This document shows, piece by piece, positions 26,115 through 34,387 of a stretch of 42,373 nt of DNA; position 1 is the first letter of the stretch; each line of letters starts with the position of its first letter. The stretch is taken from the NCBI GenBank assembly GCA_002360455.1, contig DEQQ01000076.1:1-42373 (forward strand), given 5' to 3'. The DNA comes from Saprospiraceae bacterium UBA3362. GTDB taxonomy: Bacteria > Bacteroidota > Bacteroidia > Chitinophagales > Saprospiraceae. The notes under the pieces are model-generated. The model did no database searches, was not told the DNA's origin, and worked only from the letters and a program-made list of their open reading frames with translations. The translations under genes were made by a program, and so were the position numbers.

Positions 26115-26714
26115 TTATTGATTAAACCTTGTTAGGTACAACTCTATTCGATTGTTGATCAGTTGTCCCTCCATCGTTTTATTATCACCTACAGGAAGTT
26201 TTTCTCCCATTCCTTTTGCTTTGATTCTTGAAGCATCAATACCTGCGGATACCAATCTCGACTTGATTTTATCCACTTTTTGTTGAGTAAGTCGCTCATT
26301 CGCTTTGTCATCTCCATTGTTATCTGTATAAGCTTCTATGCTGACCTGCATTTTTGGAAACTGGGTCATAATTCTTGCCAATTGATCTACTTCGGTTAAT
26401 GTTGAATCTATCCATTCTGTAGTTTGTCCCTTCCAGCGGATACTCATAAATTTAAAAGTATTTCCCAAGTCGTATTCTCCTGATTTAATCCAATCCATGA
26501 TCTGCCCGGATAACATCTCGGGACCGGGAGTAATGTCTGACAACTGACTGATGGCATCACTTACATCTTTGGTCAATACCGGAGCCGGTGGAGCAGTATG
26601 CGTATGCTCTTCGGTGGATTCTGTAGCTGTTGTCGTTTTCTGCTCTACAGCAGGTTTACAAGCAAATAGTAGAGAAAAAACAGAGAAAAAAACAGGGAAT
26701 ATTTTTCGATTCAT
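26115..26714 (-). CDS. OmpA-family peptidoglycan-associated lipoprotein
   Basis: A 199-residue lipoprotein: MNRKIFPVFFSVFSLLFAC gives the acylated cysteine at residue 19, then a Thr/Glu/His/Pro-rich linker (about 20-50). The C-terminal OmpA domain (about 85-197) has SLTEVDQLARIMTQFPKMQVSIEAYTDNNGDDKANERLTQQKV and ends with GEKLPVGDNKTMEGQLINNRIEL, including the Asp and Arg (NNRIEL) that bind diaminopimelate in peptidoglycan. It probably ties the outer membrane to the cell wall. TACCTTTA on the minus strand upstream is one base off the -7 consensus. It does not belong to the malic enzyme transcript, being on the other strand. Confidence 0.9.
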   Translation of the reverse strand: MNRKIFPVFFSVFSLLFACKPAVEQKTTTATESTEEHTHTAPPAPVLTKDVSDAISQLSDITPGPEMLSGQIMDWIKSGEYDLGNTFKFMSIRWKGQTTEWIDSTLTEVDQLARIMTQFPKMQVSIEAYTDNNGDDKANERLTQQKVDKIKSRLVSAGIDASRIKAKGMGEKLPVGDNKTMEGQLINNRIELYLTRFNQ

Positions 26715-26806
26715 AACTTAGCTCAAATTAATTTCGCCTTAAAGGTAAAATAGTAGTATATTTCCAAATAAAAATGAACAATAATTAACAATTTTTTATC
26801 GTGAAC

Positions 26807-29800
26807 ATGAATGTTGATGAATCCTTACTGTATAAAATCATTGACCTTTCCAATTCGCCTCAGGATCGGCTCAGTCTTGCAGGACAATTTTTGGAACAGT
26901 GGTTTGCAACAAATCAATCCGGCGAGAACAATATTCGACAATTGTTCAATGCAAAAAAAATCTCTTGGATCTGTTTTGAACAGTGTAACCTCTATTACGA
27001 AGCGGGAAGTAAAAATTATTCACAAGGTTTTCTTCAGTTTGTAAATATCGTTTGCTCAGGGTTGGTCCGACTGTTGGAAGAATGTTCTCAGCTTGCTTTG
27101 TCTGATGAGATTTTATCCGCAAAATTGGACGACATTCCTGCCTATGACAAACCGTTAGATTCTCATTTTATTTATTTGACAGAATTTAATGCGGTTGGAA
27201 CCTATCTGAAGTTTTATTTTGAACACGACCCTAAAATAGAACATCAGATCAACACAGGCAATTGGCCTAGTCATCAGCTCAAACAACTGACCCATTATGT
27301 CAACCTTTTTCCGGGACACCATTGCGTAAATGTTCTGGATCTTACTCTGACCAATGGGAATTATAATTTTAGTTCTTACGTCATTTTACCGGATTATCTG
27401 GTAGATGTAACCACTGTAGCAGAATGTTTTTCTTATGCCGGCGAAAGTCCGTTCAAATACATCAACCATCTTTTTCATTATGAACCTCATGGTCTGTCGT
27501 TATTGATAGGAACAATGGTCAATGATATTTTAGATGAGTTGATAGTAAACCCGCAAAAAAGTTTTAAAGAATTATTTCAAAATGTTTTTTATAAAAATCC
27601 TCTTGCCTTTTGTTTATTAAATAATGATGAAGTAATTCAGTTCAGAGATCAATGCCATCGTCATTTTCTTTCACTTCAAACTATTGTCAATAATAGATTT
27701 GATGGCAAAGTACAAGATCTAAAAACTTGCATAGTTGAGCCAAGTTTTTACAGCAGAAAATTTGGATTGCAAGGGAGACTCGATGTCTTGTCCAGAGAAG
27801 ATAGGAATTTGATTATCGAATTAAAAAGTGGGAAACCTTTTCGACCCAATTCATACGGCATAAGCCCCAATCATCACGCTCAAACCGCATTGTATGAACT
27901 GATATTGGAATCTGTATTTGGTTCGCAAAAAGAGAATGTCGCTTTTATTCTGTATTCTGTTCTCGATAAAGACCAGCTAAAACACTCTCCGGACCTAGCT
28001 CAAATGAGAAGAGAAATCATTGACCAACGTAACAAAATTGTCCTATTGCATCTGTCTTTGCTTCATTCAAATTCTTCTATTATTTTAGAAAATGAAAAAA
28101 TAGCTCAAGATCCCCATTTGGAGAAATTCTCCAAAACCAAACTGGAACATTTGATCCATGTTTATTCTGCTGCTTCTCCCTCTTCTAAATCTTATTTTAA
28201 AAGCTTTTGTCAGTTTGTAGCTAGGGAACAACTTCAATCAAAGTTAGGACCTTCTTCCGGCAAATCTCACGGCCTATCAGGACTTTGGAAAGACGCCATA
28301 GAAATCAAAATTTTAAATTCTTCTGTCTTTCACTCATTAAAAATTAAAGATCTTATTGCCGAACCAAATGAATATCCTATAGTAATTTTGGAAATTGAGT
28401 CTGAGCAATTATCCAATTTCAGAATAGGAGATACACTTCTGTTTTACAAACAAGATTCCAATTCAGGATTGTCAGTCCTCAAACAACAGGTGTATAAATG
28501 CACTTTGCTCTACCGACAGTCCAACGAGATTCATATCAGATTGAGATGCAAATTGTTTCAGGAAAATTGGTCTGCAGAAAGCTCTCTTTGGAATTTGGAA
28601 CATGACCACTTGGACAAATCTTACATCCATCAATATCAATCCCTTTTTAGGTTTTTAGCCGGACCGGAACGAACTCAAAATTTGATCCTTGGAAAAGAAA
28701 AACCTCATGCCTCTCAGAACAAAGAATTGCATTTTTCTTCCCATCAATCCAATGTTTCTCAATTATTGCAATCCATTATAGAAGCTAGAGATTATTTTTT
28801 ATTATGGGGTCCGCCGGGAACAGGAAAAACAAGCATTATCATCAAGGCTCTCTCGCAATATTACCGACAACATACAGAAGAATCTGTTTTATTTTTAGCT
28901 TATACCAACAGAGCGGTAGATGAAATCTGTGAAGCCATTGGCTCTAATGGTGAACTGTTTTCTCAACAGATGATCAGAATCGGATCTCGATACTCAACTC
29001 CGGAAAAGTTTCAGATCAATTTATTGGAACATCAAAGCGCAGAATGTAAAACCAGAAATGAACTCTTGGCAAAACTAAGCAATACCAGACTTTATACAGC
29101 AACATTAGCTTCCATCCTTGGTAAGCAGGAATTGTTTTTTCTCAAATCTTTTGATACCATTATTATTGATGAAGCTTCTCAAATTATAGAGTCTCAATTG
29201 GTTGGTTTGCTTGGCCATTTCAAAAAGTGGATCATGATAGGAGATCACATGCAATTGCCGGCCGTGAGCATTCAGCCCGCCAAAGAATGCAGCATAACAG
29301 ACGAGCATTTAGTAAATCTTGGTTTTCAATCAGCACAAATTTCGATGTTCGAGAGAATGTACAAAAACGCAGAGAAAAACAACTGGAATCAATCCTATGG
29401 TATTTTATCCAAGCAAGGAAGAATGCATAGTGATATTATGAAGCTGGCAGATGATTTGTACTATAAAGGGAAATTGGAACTAATGAATCCTCTTCATTCA
29501 TCTTATCAATGTCAATCCCTTACACAAAGATATCCTATGACAATCTATTCGCACCCCTTGTTACAGTCCAGAACTTTATTTTATTCAACAGCAAAAAATG
29601 AGAATAAATGTTCAGGGAAAACCAACGAGTATGAAGCCACAATAATTGTCAAATTGATTAAGGAGTTTTTACTCCTGTACAAGCAGAATTCAATGGATTG
29701 GACTATAGGAACTCTTGGCGTCATCACTCCGTTTCGCGCACAGATTGCATGTATCCAAAGACAATTGGAGCTTGCTTTTGATGTGCTTCCTGAATTGACT

Positions 29801-30046
29801 ATTGACACTGTCGAACGATATCAGGGTGGAGCTAGAGAGATTATTATTATTTCTACTGTTATTGAATTTCCGGTTCAATTGGCCCAAATCCAATCTTTAA
29901 ATTCTGATGGAGTAGATCGCAAATTAAATGTAGCCATTACAAGAGCAAGAGAACATTGTATCGTTTTAGGCAATCCTCAAGCTTTATCCAATTCTGCTGA
30001 CTACAATAGTCTCATGAACCATTATTCAAAGCTGAATTTGGATTAA
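26807..30046 (+). CDS. Dna2-like fusion of PD-(D/E)XK nuclease and superfamily 1 helicase
   Basis: A protein of about 1080 residues. Residues about 300-380 hold a RecB/Cas4-type nuclease core: GRLDVL (metal Asp), LIIELKSG (E-x-K) and HAQTALYELI (Q-x3-Y). A beta-rich linker leads to a superfamily 1B helicase (about 640-1075) with Walker A GPPGTGKTS, IIIDEASQI, GDHMQLPAV, a GRMHSDI motif, ERYQGGAREIIIIS and LNVAITRAREH. This order is that of eukaryotic Dna2, which trims flaps and resects DNA ends; the role in bacteria is unproven. I do not see the four-cysteine Fe-S cluster that brackets the Dna2/Cas4 nuclease domain; only one Cys is at the expected C-terminal place (SFCQFVARE). ATG 26807 is preferred to GTG 26801. 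No CRISPR or recombination genes adjoin it. Confidence 0.88.
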   Translation: MNVDESLLYKIIDLSNSPQDRLSLAGQFLEQWFATNQSGENNIRQLFNAKKISWICFEQCNLYYEAGSKNYSQGFLQFVNIVCSGLVRLLEECSQLALSDEILSAKLDDIPAYDKPLDSHFIYLTEFNAVGTYLKFYFEHDPKIEHQINTGNWPSHQLKQLTHYVNLFPGHHCVNVLDLTLTNGNYNFSSYVILPDYLVDVTTVAECFSYAGESPFKYINHLFHYEPHGLSLLIGTMVNDILDELIVNPQKSFKELFQNVFYKNPLAFCLLNNDEVIQFRDQCHRHFLSLQTIVNNRFDGKVQDLKTCIVEPSFYSRKFGLQGRLDVLSREDRNLIIELKSGKPFRPNSYGISPNHHAQTALYELILESVFGSQKENVAFILYSVLDKDQLKHSPDLAQMRREIIDQRNKIVLLHLSLLHSNSSIILENEKIAQDPHLEKFSKTKLEHLIHVYSAASPSSKSYFKSFCQFVAREQLQSKLGPSSGKSHGLSGLWKDAIEIKILNSSVFHSLKIKDLIAEPNEYPIVILEIESEQLSNFRIGDTLLFYKQDSNSGLSVLKQQVYKCTLLYRQSNEIHIRLRCKLFQENWSAESSLWNLEHDHLDKSYIHQYQSLFRFLAGPERTQNLILGKEKPHASQNKELHFSSHQSNVSQLLQSIIEARDYFLLWGPPGTGKTSIIIKALSQYYRQHTEESVLFLAYTNRAVDEICEAIGSNGELFSQQMIRIGSRYSTPEKFQINLLEHQSAECKTRNELLAKLSNTRLYTATLASILGKQELFFLKSFDTIIIDEASQIIESQLVGLLGHFKKWIMIGDHMQLPAVSIQPAKECSITDEHLVNLGFQSAQISMFERMYKNAEKNNWNQSYGILSKQGRMHSDIMKLADDLYYKGKLELMNPLHSSYQCQSLTQRYPMTIYSHPLLQSRTLFYSTAKNENKCSGKTNEYEATIIVKLIKEFLLLYKQNSMDWTIGTLGVITPFRAQIACIQRQLELAFDVLPELTIDTVERYQGGAREIIIISTVIEFPVQLAQIQSLNSDGVDRKLNVAITRAREHCIVLGNPQALSNSADYNSLMNHYSKLNLD

Positions 30047-30089
30047 TCGAAAAATAAATAATATTGGTCGATTAACTTTTTCGTGCTGA

Positions 30090-30097
30090 TAGTTTTG
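30090..30097 (+). promoter_or_regulatory. Candidate -7 element of the head-GIN gene
   Basis: TAGTTTTG fits TAnnTTTG and lies 31 nt before the ATG at 30129. The nearest TTG (30064-30066) is 23 nt away. Confidence 0.45.
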
Positions 30098-30128
30098 AAA
30101 TACCTTTAGATGAAAATACAATTGTACC

Positions 30129-30848
30129 ATGAAGGGAAGTAAATTATTGGCCATCTTATTGATATTTGCTGTAGCTTATATTTCCAATAAATCTTGTAAA
30201 TTCGATAGAAAAATAAAACATGATGAAGAAGATTCCTCGGTTACAAAATCGGTGAGCGCATTTCATAGCATTGCTGTAGATGGAAATGTAAATATGACGA
30301 TTAAGCAAGGAGAACAAAGTCCACTTCTCATTGAAGCCAACAGCAAAGATATAGATCTATTGGTTTTGGATGTTCAAGATAGTGTATTGCACATTAGTTG
30401 TAAGGACGGAGTTTACACTTCTACTATATCTATTGAGGCTACCATTCCGACAATTTGTTCTATCGTGATCAACGGCAGCGGTGATATTGAGCTGCAAGAT
30501 GAGTTTACCGGAGACTCTTTGGAGATCGTTATCAATGGTTCAGGAGAGATGCAATCCAATTGGAGCGGCAATCATCTTAATGCTATGATCATAGGCAGTG
30601 GAGAAATTCACTTGGAGGGGAAAACTCTTACTGCAAATTATGAAGTAACAGGAAGCGGCACCATAGAAGCATTTAAAATGAAAGGTAATCAGGTCAAAGT
30701 ATCCATCAGCGGCAGCGGCGACTGTGAGCTTTGGGCAGTAGATCATCTCAATGCTTCCATTAGCGGCAGTGGAGATGTATTGTATGTCGGAAAACCTCTT
30801 GTAGAAAAACATATTTCCGGCAGCGGTGAAGTGGAAAGAGATCATTGA
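30129..30848 (+). CDS. Head-GIN domain protein (DUF2807 family), exported
   Basis: A 239-residue protein with an N-terminal hydrophobic segment (residues about 5-18). A Cys at 23 is too far and poorly placed for a lipobox. From about 45 onward it reads as a parallel beta-helix: repeated IxGSGxxxL turns (INGSGDIEL, INGSGEMQ, IGSGEIHLEG, TGSGTIEAF, ISGSGDCEL, ISGSGDVLY, ISGSGEVE), the hallmark of the putative autotransporter adhesin head GIN domain, common in Bacteroidota. Family members are surface or periplasmic; adhesion is assumed, not shown. It follows the nuclease-helicase gene by 82 bp and converges with the aminotransferase gene; its stop codon lies inside a 12-bp inverted repeat. Confidence 0.88.
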   Translation: MKGSKLLAILLIFAVAYISNKSCKFDRKIKHDEEDSSVTKSVSAFHSIAVDGNVNMTIKQGEQSPLLIEANSKDIDLLVLDVQDSVLHISCKDGVYTSTISIEATIPTICSIVINGSGDIELQDEFTGDSLEIVINGSGEMQSNWSGNHLNAMIIGSGEIHLEGKTLTANYEVTGSGTIEAFKMKGNQVKVSISGSGDCELWAVDHLNASISGSGDVLYVGKPLVEKHISGSGEVERDH

Positions 30849-30898
30849 TCTTTCTCAGAATTTTTTATTGACCCATTTTATTGCAAAGAAAGATCAAT
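30844..30898. repeat. 12-bp perfect inverted repeat across two convergent gene ends
   Basis: ATTGATCTTTCT (30844-30855) and AGAAAGATCAAT (30887-30898) are perfect complements separated by 31 bp. The left arm covers the head-GIN stop codon; the right arm lies in the last codons of the aminotransferase. The hairpin could act as a shared transcript end, but no T tract directly follows either arm. Confidence 0.6.
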
Positions 30899-32068
30899 AC
30901 ATTGTTTAATGGTAATACAGGCTTTCTCAAATTCTTTCAGATCTATACTCAAGGGTGGAGCAATGCGCAATCCTGTAGAACAAAATAAAAAACCTTCCAC
31001 CAAGATCTGATGATGAAATAAGTCTCGCAGTATTTTCACCAATTGAGCTTGAGCGGACAATTCAATACAGCCAAAAGCCCCTATACAACGCAGGCTATAA
31101 CGAGAATCTTTCCATACAAAAATGGACCTCATGATCTCTTCTATTTTTACGGCTTGTTCAAACAAATTAAGATTTCTCATCTTTTTTAAACCGGCTACAG
31201 CAGCAGCACAACAGACCGGATTACCACCGAAAGTACTGATGTAAGAGAGCACAGGAGAATGAGACAATAGAGACAGTAACTCAGAAGATGCAATGACGGC
31301 AGACAATGGCAATCCCATCCCCAATGCTTTGCCGCAGAGAACAATGTCCGGCATAAAATCAAAATGCTGAAAAGAAAAACATTTACCCGTCCTTCCTATT
31401 CCGGTTTGAATCTCATCTACAGCAATCAAAACATTGTTGCGCCGACATACTTTTTGCAACTCAAACAACCATTGAGATTCGGCAACTCTCACACCGGCCT
31501 CTGCTTGTACGACCTCCAAAATGACCATAGCACATTGATCATCTATGCCATTAAGATCCTCCAAAGAATTAAATTCAATCTTCCTAATCCCCGGAATCAA
31601 TGGCATAAAGGCCGCCTGATGTTCCGTATCAGATCTTAGACTTTCTGCCGCCATTGTAGAGCCATGATACGCATTTTTGCATACTACAATATCCCCTTTA
31701 GGTTTATATTTTCTTGCCATTTTTATTGCAGCATCTATAGTCTCAGAACCCGAATTCAAAAAGAAAAAAGTGCTCAACGAACCGGGCAACTCCGCCTTCA
31801 ACAATTGGCTCAATTCAAGCTGTGGAGCTTGCAAATGCTCACCATATACTGTCGTGTGCATATACTGCCGAGCCTGCTGCGTTATAGCCTTCGTAACCTC
31901 CTCATTACAATGCCCTAGATTGGTCACACTGAATCCCGACACAAGATCCAGATAAGCTTTACCTTGCTCATCATACAGATAGACACCCTCAGCCTTTGAG
32001 GGTTGGAACAAAAAAGGAATTTCGCTTGTTTGTGCTATTGATTCTAAAAAACGACGTCTTAAATACAT
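30878..32068 (-). CDS. Class III (ornithine/GABA-type) PLP-dependent aminotransferase
   Basis: A 396-residue fold type I aminotransferase of subgroup III. Landmarks: YLYDEQGKAYLDLVSGFSVTNLGHC at the N-terminus, FFLNSGSETIDAAIKMAR, YHGSTMAAES, the PLP-binding Asp in VLIAVDEIQTGIGRTG, the Schiff-base Lys in LCGKALGMGLPLSAV, TFGGNPVCCAAA, and a C-terminal Arg in GLRIAPPLSI. The family includes acetylornithine, ornithine, GABA and lysine aminotransferases; the sequence does not decide among them, and no arginine or GABA genes adjoin it. It is transcribed away from the thioredoxin-fold gene and overlaps the inverted repeat at its 3' end. Confidence 0.92.
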   Translation of the reverse strand: MYLRRRFLESIAQTSEIPFLFQPSKAEGVYLYDEQGKAYLDLVSGFSVTNLGHCNEEVTKAITQQARQYMHTTVYGEHLQAPQLELSQLLKAELPGSLSTFFFLNSGSETIDAAIKMARKYKPKGDIVVCKNAYHGSTMAAESLRSDTEHQAAFMPLIPGIRKIEFNSLEDLNGIDDQCAMVILEVVQAEAGVRVAESQWLFELQKVCRRNNVLIAVDEIQTGIGRTGKCFSFQHFDFMPDIVLCGKALGMGLPLSAVIASSELLSLLSHSPVLSYISTFGGNPVCCAAAVAGLKKMRNLNLFEQAVKIEEIMRSIFVWKDSRYSLRCIGAFGCIELSAQAQLVKILRDLFHHQILVEGFLFCSTGLRIAPPLSIDLKEFEKACITIKQCIDLSLQ

Positions 32069-32121
32069 AGATCAAGGCTGTTGGTAAGAATTAAAGAATG
32101 AAAAATAAACTAAATTGTTTG

Positions 32122-32226
32122 GGCATGCCCCGTCGAACCGACGGGTCGGAGTCCTACAGGCTCGTTGATCACTCGGTGCTTTGCACCGTTCTACCTCCGG
32201 TAGAACGCCTTCCGGCCTCCTCATGC
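32122..32226 (+). repeat. Leader repeat family 'CGGTGCTTTGCACC', copy 2
   Basis: It contains GGGTCGGAGTCCTACAGGCTC and ACTCGGTGCTTTGCACCG, shared with copies at 6900 and 40662, and ends with GGCCTCCTCATGC. Several perfect hairpins stand in a row: GGGCATGCCC, CCGTCG-AAC-CGACGG, CGGTGC-TTT-GCACCG and GTTCTACC-TCC-GGTAGAAC. It lies between divergent genes, in the orientation of the exported thioredoxin-fold gene whose ATG is 104 nt downstream. Confidence 0.82.
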
Positions 32227-32329
32227 AAAATCAATCTAAAATAAAAAATTCTTCATCGAATTTCACATTAAAAAATGAGATTGGATGAATCAAAAACAAA
32301 CATTAAAAATCTGAACCATTTTATTTGTT

Positions 32330-33529
32330 ATGCGAGTTGATTTTTATAAAAAAAGTTCATTAAGAAATCTCACATTTCTATTGCTTGCTGTTTTCAATAT
32401 TGCCTTTGCTCAAGATAAAACCGGAGGCATAGATTTTTTTCACGGAACTTTTCAAGAAGCCTTAGATAAAGCGGCATCCGAAAACAAGCTTATTTTTATG
32501 GATGCATTCACCACCTGGTGCGGACCCTGCAGAAAAATGTCGGCAAGCATTTTTCCGGATCCCACAGTAGGAGAGTTTTACAATGCCAATTTTGTCAACA
32601 TCAAAGTAGATATGGAAAAAGATGAAGGCCCTTCGCTTGGCAACAAATACAGTGTAAGATCTTATCCCACATTGCTATTTATAGATGGAACAGGAAAAGT
32701 TATTCATTCTACGGCAGGAGCAAGACCTGTGGATGCTTTTATCGAGCTTGGCAGAGAAGCCCTCAAAAAGATGGATAGAGCAGTAGATTATGAAAAACAA
32801 TACAACGAAGGAAAACGAGATTATCAAACCATTTTGGCCTACATCAAAATGCTCAACAGACAGGGTAAATCAAGCCTCAAAGTGGCCAATGATTATCTGG
32901 CAACTCAAACAGATATCAGCACCAAAGAAAATGTAGAACTCATCATCGAAGCAGCAACCGAAGCCGATTCCAAAATTTTTGATTATCTCATTCAAAATAA
33001 AACAGCCATCATCAGAGATAAAACACAAACCGTGTTCGATACCAAAGTTCAAAATTGCTGTACCAAAACATTCAAAAAAGCATTGGAGTACAGAAATGCA
33101 GGTCTTCTCAAAGAAGCTCAAAGCAAAATGAAACATGTTCCTGCAAAACAAGCCTTATTTATTGCCAATACCAATATGCAATATTACGGAGAGACAGGAG
33201 ATGCCAAGCAATTTACTAAAGCAGCAAAATCCTATGCCTCCAAATTTGCAAAATCGGACGCCTCAAAACTTCAAGAAGTTTCTATGCAGTGTTTGAAATA
33301 TTTCAAATCCGATGTCAACGTAATGAAGCTTGCAGAAAAATGGGCTAAAAAAGCAATGACCAATGGAGGCAATCCGGCACAATACCTCAACTACGCCATA
33401 ATATTAAAAGAGCAAGGAAAAAAAACAGAAGCCTTGGATATTCTAAAAAAAGCAGCACAGCTGCCCATGGATAAACCTGAGGTGCACAATACCATCAACT
33501 TTCTGATCAAAGAATTGGAGAGCAAGTAA
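32330..33529 (+). CDS. Exported thioredoxin-fold protein with helical TPR-like C-terminus
   Basis: A 399-residue protein with a signal peptide ending at FNIAFAQ (about residue 28). A thioredoxin domain (about 35-140) carries the redox pair in TTWCGPCRKM and the cis-proline loop SVRSYPTLLFIDG, so it can form and exchange disulfides. The rest (about 150-399) is helical, lysine- and alanine-rich, with TPR-like patterns such as AQYLNYAIILKEQGKKTEALDILKKAAQ at the end, and a CC pair (QNCCTKTF). Such proteins act in the periplasm of Bacteroidota as reductases or chaperone-like factors; the partner is unknown. Its upstream region holds copy 2 of the leader repeat. Confidence 0.88.
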   Translation: MRVDFYKKSSLRNLTFLLLAVFNIAFAQDKTGGIDFFHGTFQEALDKAASENKLIFMDAFTTWCGPCRKMSASIFPDPTVGEFYNANFVNIKVDMEKDEGPSLGNKYSVRSYPTLLFIDGTGKVIHSTAGARPVDAFIELGREALKKMDRAVDYEKQYNEGKRDYQTILAYIKMLNRQGKSSLKVANDYLATQTDISTKENVELIIEAATEADSKIFDYLIQNKTAIIRDKTQTVFDTKVQNCCTKTFKKALEYRNAGLLKEAQSKMKHVPAKQALFIANTNMQYYGETGDAKQFTKAAKSYASKFAKSDASKLQEVSMQCLKYFKSDVNVMKLAEKWAKKAMTNGGNPAQYLNYAIILKEQGKKTEALDILKKAAQLPMDKPEVHNTINFLIKELESK

Positions 33530-33583
33530 TTTCTTATTTGAATTACACATTAAAAATTCCTGCAGGCATTTTTAATTCATGCC

Positions 33584-34026
33584 AAATTGAATTACACAAT
33601 AGCCTAAAAAATTAGGATGAGAAATTCCGAAAATCCTTTTTCATTTTAGCTTTTGAATGAATACAAAGGCGTTAAGAAATGAAAACAGCCTTGATCTTTT
33701 GGTTCTTTTGGATCAAGCCAAAAGAACAATGAAAACCATAAGCCAAAAGTCAGAAAACACCAAACTAAAAAAAGGATGATATTTTAAAAATTTAAATCCG
33801 GCATTTTTCATTTTAGACTTTGTGATTATTCAAAAGCGTTAAAAACAGAAAACTGTTTGAGCACAAACCAAGACAAAACAAAAAAACGAAAGGAGGAGAA
33901 AATCAAAAAAGAAAGAAAAAAAGCCACAGCGAGTTTTTTCGGTTTAGCTTTTGAATGAATACAAAGGCGTTAAGAAATGAAAACCATAGACCAAAAGTCA
34001 GAAAACCCCAAGCTAAAAACAAGGAT
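33584..34026 (+). repeat. Composite dispersed intergenic repeat, copy 2 (about 440 bp)
   Basis: Same block order and orientation as 12501-12992. The first sub-block keeps the full hairpin core (about 33688-33728). The second (from 33950) has lost it: AAATGAAAA runs directly into CCATAGACC, so about 50 bp present in copy 1 are missing between short TGAAAA direct repeats, as expected from replication slippage. The A/G-rich stretch with GGAGGAG (about 33868-33926) is kept. No protein is encoded. Confidence 0.88.
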
Positions 34027-34121
34027 GTTACAATCAGAAAATCAATTCCACTATTTCCCATCCATCATATTAAAAAAAATAAATATATAAAATAAAAAGA
34101 TATAAAATAGAAATAACTTAC

Positions 34122-34129
34122 TATATTTG
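34122..34129 (+). promoter_or_regulatory. Candidate -7 element upstream of the interrupted surface gene
   Basis: TATATTTG fits TAnnTTTG. If used, the leader before the ATG at 34388 would be about 250 nt; it contains a 25-codon open frame from ATG 34147 that I cannot support as a gene. Nothing else is recognised in 34027-34387. Confidence 0.4.
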
Positions 34130-34387
34130 TACATCACTTACGCAGCATGAACCCGATAATGATCGCAACACACTCGTATCTGATAACACATTGTATTTTT
34201 TCACCAATTTGTATTTTTCTATGAAAGTGAGGAATTAAATCCCAAGCCTAAAAACCCAATTTGTAAAAACTGAAATTTAATCATGAAACTTTTTTGGACA
34301 TTCCATCCGGTATCTATATACTTCAGTTGCAAGTGAATCATAAGAATGTTTCTGCACGATTTGTTGTAAAATAAACTGTTTTATATC

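Noticed and set aside
27775..27900. Cas4-like nuclease as a sign of a CRISPR system
   Set aside because: It is fused to a Dna2-type helicase, and there is no repeat-spacer array or other cas gene in the window.
34147..34224. 25-codon open frame in the long leader of the interrupted surface gene
   Set aside because: It has no ribosome binding site, no known motif and no sign of leader-peptide codon bias.
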